Source of the DNA: Telopea speciosissima
Lineage: Eukaryota; Streptophyta; Magnoliopsida; Proteales; Proteaceae
DNA length: 64,000 nt
Direction: 5' to 3'
Assembly: GCF_018873765.1 (NCBI RefSeq)
Contig: NC_057923.1
Coordinates: 19,191,913-19,255,912, forward strand
A program made the translations under genes and the position numbers. Shown one piece after another: positions 35,401-46,807 of the stretch. The notes under the pieces were generated by a model, which was given only the letters and a program-made list of their open reading frames with translations, was not told the origin of the DNA and did no database searches. How positions within the stretch are numbered: position 1 is the first letter of the stretch; each line of letters opens with the position of its first letter.

Positions 35401-38400
35401 ATAGAAGGTCAGAGGTTTCACCATTGCCAATGGGTATCTACTTTGTTATTGGGTTGAGTTTGCCGCAAGGGGGAGGTTGGTCTTAAAATTTTGAAGATGT
35501 TTGGTTTTTGCCTGCCTATATGAGGTTCTACAGTTGGGTTGTTTTTCCGCTGCTTGCTCTTTACTGCTGCCTGATACATCTGCTCGCTACCCTAGTCACT
35601 TATCTTCAAGATTATCAGTCCGATATTCATCATTGGACAACTGCTGAAGATTGGTGAAAGTTTACTGATCAAGTCTGCCCAAGTTTTGAAGATCTAATTT
35701 TACAAGTTCTTGAAGGTTTATTTGGGAGCTGCGTTCATCTTGAAGCTGGATTCTGCTACAACTTATCTTTTCCCATTTTATTCAAGTTGGGCATTAGTAC
35801 CTTATATGCGCCAACTTGAGGGGGAGTGTTAGCATTGTTATGGAGTTCTTTTTTCCTTTAGTCCAAGCTGGATCTTCTTTCTTTAATATTAGTATAATCC
35901 AGCTTAAGGGGGAGTGTTAGAATATATGTACTCCAGAATACCGTGGGGGTATTCTGGTCCTTTTGGGGGTATTTTTATGTTATTAAGTGTACTTAGCTTA
36001 TGTCGGCTATGTGGGTTTTAGTCCCACATCGCCTAGCTTAGCCTATTTGTAATTTCCCCTCATATAATAGAGGGGCTTACCTATCAATACAACAAGCCAT
36101 TCCATTATTTTATTCCCTCTCTCTGACCCGCGGTTCAACCAACAGGAAATAAACAATAACACTTCGGTGCCTTGGTCGCCTAGGCGAGCGCCTTGTCACC
36201 TAAGCGCTTAAGACACCCCTCCAACACCTTGGGTTGCCTTGCCGCCTTGACAACTATGAGTTTGAATGAAAATAAGAGGGATATCCAAGAGAAGGGGGGC
36301 ACCAATTTTAATGATTTGTATGTGAGAGCTTATTCTACTTTCTCTCTTCCTCCCTTCCCCGTAGATCCCTTCCCTCTCTCTCTCTTCCTTCTTATTCTAC
36401 CAATTCCCTCTTCTTTTCCTAATTTCTCACCTCTTTCCTCTCCCTTCAGTCTCTTCGACCGTGTTTGGTAACACTCCGAAGAAGTATTTCGAATGTGTTT
36501 TGCTTTGCAAGAACAAAAAACAGAACAGAAAAGTGTTTGGTATGTCCGATTCTTTTTCTATTGTCACAAAGTGAACCGGGCTATGGAACACCAAAAAACA
36601 AAAACAAAAACACAAGCAAAAAAAAAGTAACTTTGTTGTTCTAGAAACAAATTGAGATAAACACAATTCTCTCTCTCTCTCTCTCTCTATTTATCTTTCT
36701 GGCTGTTCGCCTTGTAGGTGATTGACTTCTCAACTTACCTATTTTTACAACCACTTCAGCTCTGATGTTTATCTTTGCCTAGGTTTCGAGCGAATGACAA
36801 TCTGATCCACTTTGATTTTCTTCTCTCTCATGCTTTGATCTTGTAATATTATGGAATTGCATTTATTTGACTCTAATGCTCCAATTTTAACTTCTACATA
36901 AATCACAAGAGCCACTGCCATCTTCTGGACTTTTCAGTTAGCTAGGGACCAGTGTTAAATATTTTTTGTTTTTCATTCCTTTCCCTGTTATTACTTTATT
37001 ATTTTCTCCTATTGCAGGCCATAGTAATTACCATAATCAGCAGGCATTAAATCCTCTCGACAGATCCAATCCTTCAATTCTCAGATTTTCAATATTTTCT
37101 GGGTCTGTTCAGTGGCCAATTTTAGTCCAAATTCTTTAATTATAATATAGGATAGCTGGCTGCATCAAAAGCTGTAGCTCCAAACCCATAACTCCAAATT
37201 TTCATAATTCAATAGTCAAGAAAATATAAGTGAGAAATAGTAGAAAGACAATTTAGAGATCTAGTAGGAATAAACCCAACAAAAATTTTAAGATATCTAT
37301 GCCCCAAAATAGATGAAGTGAGGAAAGTGTTACTCACCGTCGTAGCATGAATTCCAAAGATGCCAGTATCATTGTAGATGCTGTTAAATGCAGAAAACGA
37401 CTCAACTTGTTGATACTCATTCAAGACACGGAGATCTGTTAACATTAAGATCAGTAAAACAAATCAAAAGTATGCAACAGCCAATTAAAATGTCCTTCAT
37501 TATTAAAGAAGAATATGAGTGCACTTGTGTGTATATGTGTGTGTAGTGAGAAATCATTACTTGGTAATTCTGAAAATTTCTACACTTCCATTCATGGATT
37601 GACATCAGTGGAGATGTGATGAGGACATCACTCGGGAATTTAGGACATATCAGAGGAGACACAAGCATAAACAGCCACAAGTCACTTCATTGTGGCTAGA
37701 TGTCCTGTGTGGACGCAAATTTTTGTATACTTATGTGTAGTTAAGTAGTTTGTTTTATTTTGTAGAATTTTATTTTATTTGGTGTCAAACTATTATGCAC
37801 TAATGTTGTAATGCTAAGTGTAGTTATTAGGAAGTCATTGCTGGAGAAGTAATTATTAGGGAGTTATTGTGTAGTAGTAGTTACTGCTGGATGAGTAGTT
37901 ATTAGGGAGTTATTTATCTTTTTTTTTTTATTTTGGTTTTAAAAGACTATGTATTCTATGTTGGAAGGCAGTAAAAATATCTTGGAACTTGTGAGCATAG
38001 TTCAAGAACTCGTCGAGATCTCGGTAATATCTCGGTTTTTCAAAAACCGAGATGAGATTGAAGGCGAAATGGAAAAATACAGCGTCTTGGCGGAGATCTT
38101 GAGATCTCGGTGGTCTCGGTGGGAAACCTTGGTATACAAACTCTTATTTATGCAAACCTTGGTATATAGACACTTATTTATGCCAAAAAGCAGGACAGAC
38201 ACTTTTTCATTTACTTAAGATATTATTCATAAATAAGCAAATATCCCTCTATTTGAATCCAATAAAAATAGTTAAAAATCAAATTTCATAAGGATAAAAA
38301 GTCAAACTCCAAGTTCTAGAACAAAAACCGGATTTTTGGCAGTAGGTGCAATTTTCAACTTTTAAATGTTGGGGTTATTCTTAAATCTATAAATTTTATA

Positions 38401-41400
38401 AATCTTAATATGTTAAAACATTGATAAAAACCAAAAGTGCTGTAAAATATTCATTTGTTTTGATGTCTAAAAAAATATTTTCATTCACAACGATTTTGAC
38501 AGCATTCACGCACACCAAATTAGGTTTGACCAAAACAAAACTCCTTCAATATAAATCAGATTTAAGTAAAGCTTTCCAATAAATCAAATTCCAAAAATAA
38601 ATAAAAAGCCAAACCAACCCCCCCCCCCCAATTCAAGAACAAAAACTGGATTTTCGGTGATAGGTAAGTGTTTGTCCTAGTTTCATTTACTTAAATGATA
38701 TTAGGCATAAATAAGTGTCTAATCTATTTCTGGCATAAGAAAGTGTCGGTCCTGGTTTCCCACCACAGTTGTTAAGGCGTCTATGCGAACCAAGGCAATC
38801 GAGGGGGTTAAAAACCAAGTCGACACCAACAAGGTGTCGCCTAGGCAAGAGAATGGCGCCTAGACGCCTTGCCAACTATGTTTCCCACTAAGTCAAACTC
38901 CTATTTAGACTTTGATTTTCAAAATCCGATAGTGCTATTGTGTTTAAATGGCCCAAAATAGGCTGAATACTAAGTTTCATGACCAAACTAGGTCAAAAAC
39001 CCACAGAAACCTTCAAACAAGTTCAAAAAAAAAGTGCACCAACTTGTGCGAGATTTTGGTCCAACTCGGTTTTTTGGCTTACCAAGTTGGGCTCCAAAAC
39101 CGAGTTCTTGAACCATGCACTCAGTGACTCAAGGATGAGTACTGAATATACCCTCCAAGATGGCTTCTTATTTCGAGGCAGCAAGTTATGCCTTCTGAGT
39201 GTCGAGTACATCCATCAAAGAGTTCGTCGTATAGAGTTGCATGCCGGAGGTACATCAGGGCACATTGGTAGAGACAAGATGATTGCCATGGTGGAAAAAA
39301 GGTTCTTTGGCCCTAGTCTAAAATGGAATGTGGCAAAGATCATCGACTAGTGTTACACTTGCCAAATGGCAAAACAAGAGGCAAAATACCAGTTCTATAT
39401 ACACCATTGCTTGTGCCACATGCAACATGGCAAGACTTGCATATGGATTTCATGTTGGGGCCTCATAGGGCAGTGTTAAAGGACATGACTCTATTTTCAT
39501 TGTTGTGGACCATTTTTTCGAAGATGGCTCACTTCATACCATGTTCCAAGACATCTGATACTTCAAATGTAGCCAAGCTATTCCTTGGGGAAGTTGTTAA
39601 GCTACACGGCTTACCCAAAACCATGGTGTACAATAGGGACGTTCGGTTTGTTAGTTAATTTTGGAAAATGTTGGAACAAAGCTGCAGTCTTTTTGCTGAT
39701 TAATTTCTACCATATTCAGAATTTCAATTCGAGTTCCTATTCTCAGCTTCATATTTCAGTTTTGAAACGCTACTCTTCTAATGGTTTCCTTGTTAGAGTC
39801 AAATTCTGTTTATCTTCAGTTCTGATTTGTTTTACTGTTTCTGGTTTCAGTTTGCTGTTTAAATCACTGATTAAATCCTTTAGAGATTTCTGTTCAGGCC
39901 ATTTAAATCTTCCATCGATTCTGCAAGTCTGAGATTTTCTACTCGCAGAAGGACTCTTTCATATATTGAAATCTGGCCATCAGAATCACATCAAACTTTG
40001 CAGATCTATTCTGTCAACAAAAAGAAACTTAGACCGAAATTGGAGCCTACTCTAAACTGTTTAGCCCTAACTGCCAATAATTTTATGTTTCTGCCTTTCT
40101 GGTCCTTTCCCTATTTCCTGTTATCCAATTGAGCTAATCTCCCACTGGATTATCCCTGGTTGGGGATTAGTCCTCATTACCATTATGATGGAAGCTGGCT
40201 ACTAAAAGCAGAATAAGTCTACGAATGACTCACATAGCCGCGAGTACATCCCTTTCCCAGGTCCCCCAGCAGAGAAAGAGCCACCTCCTCCCATAAGCAT
40301 CTGTAGGAAAGTAAAATTTATTATTTACCTACTATCTCAACATAAAACACAAAAACATCGCAAAGAAAAATAAAGAGGCCAAATAGAACTAAAACCACCA
40401 AGACACAATTCTAGTGCCCCCATCCCAACAACACACACACACACACACAGAAGACCAATCCAAGCACAAAGATAAGCACTTCCGGAAGCAAAGATCAAAA
40501 CATAAAACCTGAAGCACAGTCAATGTCATGGCTTCTTTCTCCTTATGCCAGCCACCAGGAACTTCAAAAGCAAGGGCAACATGTGTCTTCTGAACTCAGT
40601 AAGAAAAGAGAACTTATCAGAAACACCACAAACTAATTCAAGCAGAACACACGAAAAGATATAAAGAAAGACGATTAAGATGAAATGGTTATAATACACA
40701 CCTCAGAATCAGCTTGACGACGGTAATCACCTCCAACATAGACAGATTTGGGCTCTTCAGGACGAGGGACTTTGGGAAGGTCAGACAGCAGTGGCTCTGC
40801 GAAGGATAATAGTTCCTCATGTTCGACTCCAGAAGCTACAAGTACCATTCGGGGTGCGGTATAATTCTCCTGAAATTCTCAAAGCAATCAGCAGTCTGAG
40901 AACAAAACAAACTCCATAACTCCACCCATCCAACTATGCATATGCACATAACTGCATATTTGTAGGTCAGTCTCCGAGATTTCTTTGCTAGATGGCCTCT
41001 CATCTCAGACTTGACATGCCCAGTCTATAACATAGACACCATTCCCTTTCGTAAGGACTGAATCGGGACATTTTCTGTGAGCATATCCCCCCTAAACAAG
41101 CTTAAGCATCCAATTTAGGGGAATATCTCACTTTGTGTTTCTCACATCATTTCCTTTTTTGAGTACCTTTTTTCTATACGTATGGTAATGGTGATTATGA
41201 TTGAAACCATCTATTAGATGAGGGATACTTGGGTTTAACCACATCAAAGAGCCATGTCAAATCAATTGCATGGCCCATCATTTATTAGAAATTTTTCACA
41301 TATAATTTCAGCCATCAAATTATTTTACATTATAATTAAAATGTTCCAAAAAAGGACAGCTATTTTCCTTTTGCCATATAACATACTGCTTTTAGGTTAA

Positions 41401-43250
41401 AAATTATCATCAGGGGATGGGAGTATGGCAAATATGTGGAGCCCCTTGGTGATTCCAGATGAGCTGTCATATGAAGGATCCCTAGCAAACAAACTCATCT
41501 CAAAGGAAGACCGGGGGGGGGGGGGGTTTAAAAAACAATGCCAAACAACGAAACATATATACAGTTTTCATCATCTTACAGCAACAAATTCCTCCAAAAT
41601 TGTACTATTCAATCTGTTCACAGCAGATTCAGGGGCCAAAAGAGGATTAGCCAGTGCACCAGAGTAGCCAGCAGAATGAATTGCCTCCAATAGTAAGCCC
41701 TGGGGGTTGTTCGAAATTTCTGATATCTCTGCTTTCACCTTCTGGAGCTGTAGCAGCAGCAAATATAATTTATTAAGAGAGGATCCAGCATTTTATCAAA
41801 CAACTAATGTATAATAGAAAGACTAACTGAACATGAAGGAAATCATGGAGTAAAACCTGTTCATTAATCTCCCAGTCCAAAAACACTGGGTTCCTCACAC
41901 TATCAATAAGCAGTTCTACCATTTCAGGAACATATGTCTTCAAAGCATCATAAGTGTATCCCATCTGTTCCCGTGAGGCCAAGGCCATCACATTGCCTCC
42001 AATTGCTTCAACTTCCCTGACAATGCGCAAGTGACTCCTGTTCATGGTGCTCTTGAAGGCCATTCGTTCCAGCAGATGTGTGGCCCCCAATGAGATGGGT
42101 GTCTCATAAATGGAACCACAGTCAACATATAAGCCAATTGAGGCAGCTGGGTTCTGCTCAACCAATCAATTAAGTTAAAACACATATAAACAAGCACGCA
42201 CACACACAGACAGAGGGAGAGACGGACCGCTGAAGTTTCTGAGGCAATCCTGACACCATTGGTGAGGGTAGTTATCTTAGTCTTGCCCGGTTCAACATAA
42301 TCAGGCAGTGGAGGTGGGAGGGTGACACCTGGTAGAGGGAAGTCAAGGGGAGGAAGAGAACTAGAGCGTTCCCCTGTGAGCCAGCTGAAGAGACCACCAG
42401 AAGAGGATGCCTTCTTGACTGCAGCACTTGAAGTTGCAAACCTGGCTGCTGCCCTATTGCCTCCACGGCCCTATTCACGCAATTCCATGTCAGACCAGGA
42501 CACCATTGGATTTCATAAAAGCCCCATATGGAAGAATAGACCAACAAATCATTCAACCACTTAATTATCTTAAACTTAAAGAATTTTAGCAAAACTAAAT
42601 GTTAACCCAAAACAGCAAAACGCACCCAATCATCTAATTGCTTTGACAGTCACTGTCTTCATTACATCTTAACAATGCACCCATGTTCCAAGTTGGTTCA
42701 ACAAAAATTAAAAACAAAAAAAATAAAAAGGCGTGGAGTGAGGGTGGGGACACGAGAGAGCGGGGAAAAAAGGCGTCTTTTTTCTTTCCTTTCCACCTAT
42801 GACCATAGCTAAATCCAGTTTCCTGAATGAAACCCCTTCTTCCATTGATATCCCAACATCATTGTAGATACCAAAACAAACTCTATCTGACATCCAAGCA
42901 CTGTCTAAGAAAAACTACGAAGTGTAAATAAATCTCATTATCAAAATGAATGCCATCAAATTTACCATCAAAATAGGTTCAGGGTCTTACACAAAAATAG
43001 TTTACATATTAACCATCCAGAGGAAAATAAATGAAACGCTGAACACTGATTGGGAGCAATTTAACATAAAAAAATCAATAAATTGACAAATCTTAAATCA
43101 GTCAATCAGTAACATAGATCCTTGTGTTCATGAAAATCGTTATTGTTAAACGAAGGAAAACAGATCGATTACGTTCGAATTAGGATTTTTATATACTCCG
43201 ATACTGACCTTGTTGAGAGCTCTAAGACGTGAGGCTGCGGTTCTATACAT
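26458..43250 (-). CDS. MPPA: Mitochondrial processing peptidase alpha subunit
   Basis: Thirteen coding exons: 43,250-43,209; 42,470-42,228; 42,153-41,857; 41,747-41,580; 40,869-40,702; 40,589-40,509; 40,300-40,234; 37,435-37,338; 27,484-27,412; 27,319-27,249; 27,128-27,079; 26,709-26,597; 26,510-26,458. All junctions are in phase and GT-AG, giving 507 residues. The protein helps the beta subunit cleave presequences of imported mitochondrial proteins; in plants both subunits are core proteins of the cytochrome bc1 complex. The start [14 protein letters not shown] is a basic presequence. The M16 peptidase fold shows [13 protein letters not shown] and [13 protein letters not shown], with H121 and E124 of the degenerate metal motif expected in alpha subunits. 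The glycine-rich substrate loop [15 protein letters not shown] is in exon 7. [19 protein letters not shown] and the C-terminus SVSSKFHAK complete the match. Introns 7 (2.8 kb) and 8 (9.9 kb) are swollen by transposons; the coding sequence is intact. Confidence 0.96.
29560..29610 (-). mobile_element. RTE LINE 3'-end fragment
   Basis: A short piece containing CAGCCTTATCCCAACTAAAT, the same 3'-end sequence as the RTE element at 30,543, lies in alpha-MPP intron 8. Only tens of bases are recognisable. Confidence 0.5.
29983..30230 (+). mobile_element. LTR-like repeat with Ty1/copia-like debris downstream
   Basis: The segment begins TGTTGTATTGG and ends GAATTCAACA, so its ends are short inverted repeats as in LTRs. 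A TATA-like ATATAAATAAAG lies near 30,173. Flanking 5-mers (TTGAC and ATTAG) do not match. Sequence at about 30,310-30,520 has the feel of a copia gag or protease fragment but is too degraded to assign. Confidence 0.35.
30543..31275 (-). mobile_element. RTE-type LINE, 5'-truncated
   Basis: The element reads on the minus strand and ends in a (TTG)n tail (plus-strand CAA repeats at 30,543-30,563), the characteristic 3' end of plant RTE LINEs. The translated end of the reverse transcriptase is clear: [38 protein letters not shown] and [19 protein letters not shown]. Upstream, [20 protein letters not shown] also matches. It is truncated at its 5' end and has stops. It lies in alpha-MPP intron 8. 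Confidence 0.8.
32863..33094 (+). repeat. Left LTR of the non-coding LTR element
   Basis: This LTR begins TGTTAGAATATATG and ends TTCAACCAACA. It contains a short inverted repeat around CCCCTCTATT and AATAGAGGGG, overlapping a TATAAATA box, and the phrase CCCACATCGCC common in plant LTRs. Confidence 0.85.
35915..36144 (+). repeat. Right LTR of the non-coding LTR element
   Basis: This LTR is nearly identical to 32,863-33,094. A second purine tract followed by TGTTAG lies about 90 bp upstream (about 35,820), suggesting a small duplication at the internal/LTR border. Confidence 0.85.
37996..39117. mobile_element. Foldback DNA element (B) with CTCGG-rich ends
   Basis: The ends are inverted: CATAGTTCAAGAACTCG at 37,996 and CGAGTTCTTGAACCATG ending at 39,117, with one mismatch. 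Subterminal sequence is rich in ATCTCGGT-type motifs. The interior at about 38,216-38,560 matches element A (32,090-32,510), although the termini differ. A/T-rich arms around CTTATTTATGCC form a further inverted pair. No matching 8- or 9-bp flanks were found. It lies in alpha-MPP intron 7 and itself contains a MITE at 38,764-38,880. Confidence 0.55.
38764..38880. mobile_element. 117-bp hAT-type MITE
   Basis: The element begins CACAGTTGTTAAGGCGTC, ends with its near complement GACGCCTTGCCAACTATG, and is flanked by an exact 8-bp duplication TTTCCCAC at 38,756-38,763 and 38,881-38,888. Its ends match those of element A (31,926), so it is a small member of that hAT-like family. Confidence 0.85.
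39130..39690 (+). mobile_element. Ty3/gypsy integrase-region fragment
   Basis: This plus-strand fragment resembles the zinc-binding and core part of a Ty3 integrase (for example [20 protein letters not shown] and [19 protein letters not shown]). No LTRs, gag or reverse transcriptase are attached. It carries a few breaks and is a fossil in alpha-MPP intron 7. Confidence 0.75.
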
Positions 43251-44299
43251 GATCGTTTGCGAAAAAACCCTAAAATTTTAGGCTCCCCGCTTCGTCTTGG
43301 CCGAGGTCGTAAAGAAACGAGAATAGCTGCAGAAGAAAATACTCAACTCGTTCTAGCGACTTATGTAATTGTCAACTATTTAGGGCACGTGCTTCGCGGC
43401 AGTGTGTGCATTTACATCTGGGGCATGTAAAGCCGTTTTGAAAATTCTCGACGTCAAGAGATTCCAAAATTGCCCGTGGTTAGAATTTTAATGGTGTACA
43501 CAGATCCTACGCTTTTACAAAGGGCGTGCGAAATGACCGCTACACCATACATTTATGTTGAGATTCAATCTTTTTCTTTTCAGTTGGAGATTCAACTCCT
43601 ACATATGGGAAAAAGTTCTCTGTCCAAGAGTGCGGCCTACATCAACACTCCCATGAATCTATTCTCTCATTCTCATGTGGAAAGACACCTCTGCCCCCTT
43701 GTTTTAAGGAGGAGACTCCCGTACAGAAAACTACTTCCCCCTACATATATTGAAATATTACATTGCTTTTCTAAAAACAAAAATCTGCTCCTAGAGAACC
43801 CATATACGAATTCAAAAACACCATAGACCATAAAGCATCCCAACATTGGTATGTTCTCATGGTTCATGTGCTTCAACCCAGTGTCATTTTATACATATAT
43901 TAAAAAAAAAAAGGGGAAGGTATTGGTACACGATAGATTCCGTGTATCAATGCATTCAATAGGGGGTGGGGGTTTATGATCATTTCAGATGGGCATTTGG
44001 CGGTACTTCATACAGACCGTGTACATGCAGGACCATGTATCAAAACTTTTGCCAAAAAATAAATCATTTTTGGGTAACTGAAACAATTAACATTAGATGC
44101 TATTATAATTGGTGAATGATCAGTACACAAATGCACCACAAGCAAAGTGATCCATTGCAACCTAACAGTCATCCCTATGGAGTACGTAACATGGACCATT
44201 ACAGAACATTAAGAAGATTGCAATTCATGGCAAATCAACATATTAGGGTGCATGGACTGATTCATCCCCAGTGAGCTTACCAAGGGAATCATAATGCAC
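43251..44299. other. alpha-MPP upstream region and spacer
   Basis: The alpha-MPP promoter and 5' leader should lie in the first few hundred bases to the right of 43,250. A CACGTG core is present near 43,386. No TATA box was assigned with confidence. The rest shows no supported gene. Confidence 0.4.
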
Positions 44300-45000
44300 A
44301 AGAATTAACTATAGCAGACTCGATACAGGTATGAGGAACATCCCAAGTTTTAATGTGGATCATAAGAGGTAATACAAATGCTAAGTATGGTCATTCAAAT
44401 GCTACCCTAAGGCTAGGTGCACCAGAACACAACAATATTGTGTGAGTGTGTTGCTTAACTGATTGCGTTGACAACAATGACAACAACACCAACCATAGTC
44501 CAACAATCTCCTCCTTTTGGAATTGTTGGCAGCACACAAATATGCAATGTAACTGACATATTGTAATCATACTCCAACACTCAAACACATAAGTCATTTG
44601 CATATTGCACTCTCTCCCCCTTTGACAACAAGTCCAGAGGATACAGGAACTCCCTGCATAAACTCACCCATAGGAGTGTCCAACGCATCTTTCCAATCCT
44701 ATAGGGAGTAAGCTGTCTCTACAATTACTAATTCAACTTGCATATGTGCCATCTAACATTAAACTCACTCATAGGAGTGTCCACCGCATCTTACCAATCC
44801 CATAGAACTAATAATCTCCATACAACAACACAAATGCTCACATCTACTCAACTCATCCTCACTATGTATGGTGAAGCTCTTCACATGCCAAGATATCTCA
44901 ACACTTGAGATACTTATCCCACTACATATGATCTCTCCCCACTTTGGCATAAGTACTAAAGAACTTGTCAAGTGGCTCCTCCTGAGTCAGATTGAGAGAG
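44300..45000 (-). mobile_element. Decayed Ty1/copia-like 3' end
   Basis: On the minus strand a purine-rich tract (AAAAGGAGGAGAT) is followed by TGTTGGACTATGG at about 44,504, the usual look of an internal/LTR border in copia elements. A second CAAAGGGGGAGAG tract lies nearby at about 44,615. No partner LTR or coding region could be read. Family and limits are approximate. Confidence 0.35.
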
Positions 45001-45813
45001 AAATATAATAATAACACTGCTCCCCCTATCATATGCATGCATTTGGTCTCACTCAATACTCAAGCCATGTACACGATAGTGCAACACATCAACACTATTA
45101 TCTACGCAATACAACTCACATGCCACCATATGCTCTGCCACATCTGCAACATATTGAATACATCATCTGTCATATCATCAACAATGACAACACATCCACA
45201 CAGATATAGCCATATTGAGATCTCATCATCTAATGACAACTCAACAAGTTGTAGAAACTACAACATGACTGCATTCTCCATCAAGTGATGACCTCAATCA
45301 CTTTTACTAAGAACTCTTCCTACAATACTAGAGTTCACCTAGGGACACTAAAATATCATTAGTCCCACCCAGCTAAAGCCTGGCCATAGATTCAAGAGTT
45401 TGAACCAAGCTCTTCTTAAAGGATACCAATAGTGAGAAGGATATTTGATTGAAATAATTGTAGACTGAGATGTAGTAAAAGAGAAGGATTAACAAGAATT
45501 TCAATGCAAATTAAAAATACATCTTTCATGCTTTGAAACAAAATTAGGAATAAAAACTTTGGATTTTGGTTTCGTGGGTTTGCTACTTGCGTTATATACT
45601 TTAGCCTTGGTTCGATACAAATTTGGTTTGGTATATAAAATTCAATACAATATCGATATATACCGACGGTTTTCTTTGAAAGCAATACCATACCGTATTG
45701 ATCGAAAGAGATTCTATTTTTCTATACCAAAATCGTACCGAATTTGTACCAAAACTGTTTGATACAGATTTTGATTTTAGTATTTCTTTACAATTGACAC
45801 CCTTTACTCACCA
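45001..45813. other. Repeat-rich spacer
   Basis: This stretch holds an A/C-rich low-complexity section and, at about 45,600-45,770, sequence with repeated GGTATA and ATACCAAA motifs that could be a decayed MITE. No target duplication or clean inverted repeat was confirmed. Confidence 0.3.
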
Positions 45814-45821
45814 AGGATACA

Positions 45822-46008
45822 GATCATTATCCTCTTAGGTTCCCTGCCCGGTTCAGTTGTCCGATTCCTCTCATAGGAGGCATAAATGATGACCTAACCC
45901 CCTGCCCGAACACATTGCCCGGGTGTGGTTAATTTGCTATTTTCACCCCCTACAAGAGGAACCGGACAACTGGACGAGGCGGGGAACCTGATAGGAAAAA
46001 AATTCCTG
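45822..46008. mobile_element. MITE copy 2 (GATCATTATCC... family)
   Basis: This 187-bp relative of the element at 19,415-19,602 shares its GATCATTATCCTCT start and GACCTAACCCCCTGCCCG core. It is flanked by an exact 8-bp AGGATACA at 45,814-45,821 and 46,009-46,016. Two copies in one window with different, well-preserved target duplications confirm a mobile family. Confidence 0.8.
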
Positions 46009-46016
46009 AGGATACA

Positions 46017-46798
46017 TGTAACATATCTCCCCCTCCTTCGATTTTTTTTTTGGTTTTTTTTGGAATGGTCATCCCTACGGTGTGGGTTCCATACATTCCC
46101 AAATAGTAGTTGTTGCGTCAGAAATCCTGTTGGGGCGAGTTTTGCCTGCACGACAAGGATTAGCAGAGAGGACCAGTCGTTGCCGATGATCTCACTCCGA
46201 TGCTTAAGTTAGATCTCTGAGCAGCAGTTAATTCAATGAGAATTCAGATAGATTGGTTGTGTGTTACCTCCCTTACTTAAGGTGGTTGTGAGGTAGAATC
46301 GTGCCTGAATAGGTAAGCTAGAATATCGGAGTGGAGTGAGACTGTTGTGGAGTGAATCGTGGGATAGTGCTTATCTGTTACTTGCCACGCGCCTGATTAG
46401 GCGTGATGTGGGCGAGAATCTCGGACCATGTTGGTCCATGCTAACTTGGTGTTGTTTATGCAAGTTATAGAGGTCGTTCCTCATCTGCCTGGCTGTGGCC
46501 AGAATGTTGTCGTTTATAGGCGAGCACGTTGCGCCCTAGTGGTGCGGGCTGGGGTGCAACCTGGCACCCAGCCCCGTACGTTATTCACAACTTGGTCCTT
46601 TCTACGAACAGGGGGAGCATGCCAGTTCGCGCTTTGTCAGCTGCACGACCTCGTCCTAGACTCGCGACATCGCTGGCTCTTTCTCGCTATGTCTGGTCCT
46701 TTGTCCTATCAGTAGCTAATGTACGCAACAATATGTTTAGTTATGATGAATGTAATCTCCTTCAAGAGGAGGACAGAGAACAAAAGGCAAATATGGTC
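46017..46798. other. Unclassified repeat-like sequence
   Basis: GC content is higher than in the surroundings. The phrase CTCACTCCGATGCTTAAGTT at about 46,190 is one I associate with LTRs of plant Ty3 elements, but no terminus, primer site or partner could be found. No coding region is supported. Confidence 0.3.
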
Positions 46799-46807
46799 TT
46801 GGTGATA

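Larger units (their letters stand above)
32863..36144 (+). mobile_element. Non-coding LTR retrotransposon (LARD-like), looks structurally whole
   Basis: Two ~231-bp LTRs bound 2.8 kb of internal sequence without any recognisable gag or pol. A primer-binding site matching initiator tRNA-Met (TGGTATCAGAGCT) begins at 33,095, right after the left LTR. A purine tract (AAGGGGGAG) precedes the right LTR. Flanks GGAAAA and GGAAAT agree at five of six positions. The LTRs differ at only a handful of positions by eye, so it is younger than the Ty3 element. The interior repeats a motif of the form CCCTAACTCCAATCGAT followed by TTAGGGTT about five times between 33,540 and 34,285. It must rely on enzymes from another element. 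It lies inside a hAT-like element in alpha-MPP intron 8. Confidence 0.8.
31926..36258. mobile_element. hAT-like non-autonomous element (A), split by an LTR element
   Basis: The ends are inverted: CATAGTTGTCAAGGCG at 31,926 and its complement ending at 36,258. An 8-bp flanking repeat, AGTTTAAA (31,918-31,925) and AGTTTGAA (36,259-36,266), matches at seven of eight positions and fits a hAT insertion. GCCTAGGCG-type motifs recur near both ends. Without the LTR element at 32,863-36,144 its own sequence is about 1.05 kb. Its interior (about 32,090-32,510) resembles that of the element at 37,996-39,117. No transposase is seen. Confidence 0.7.
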
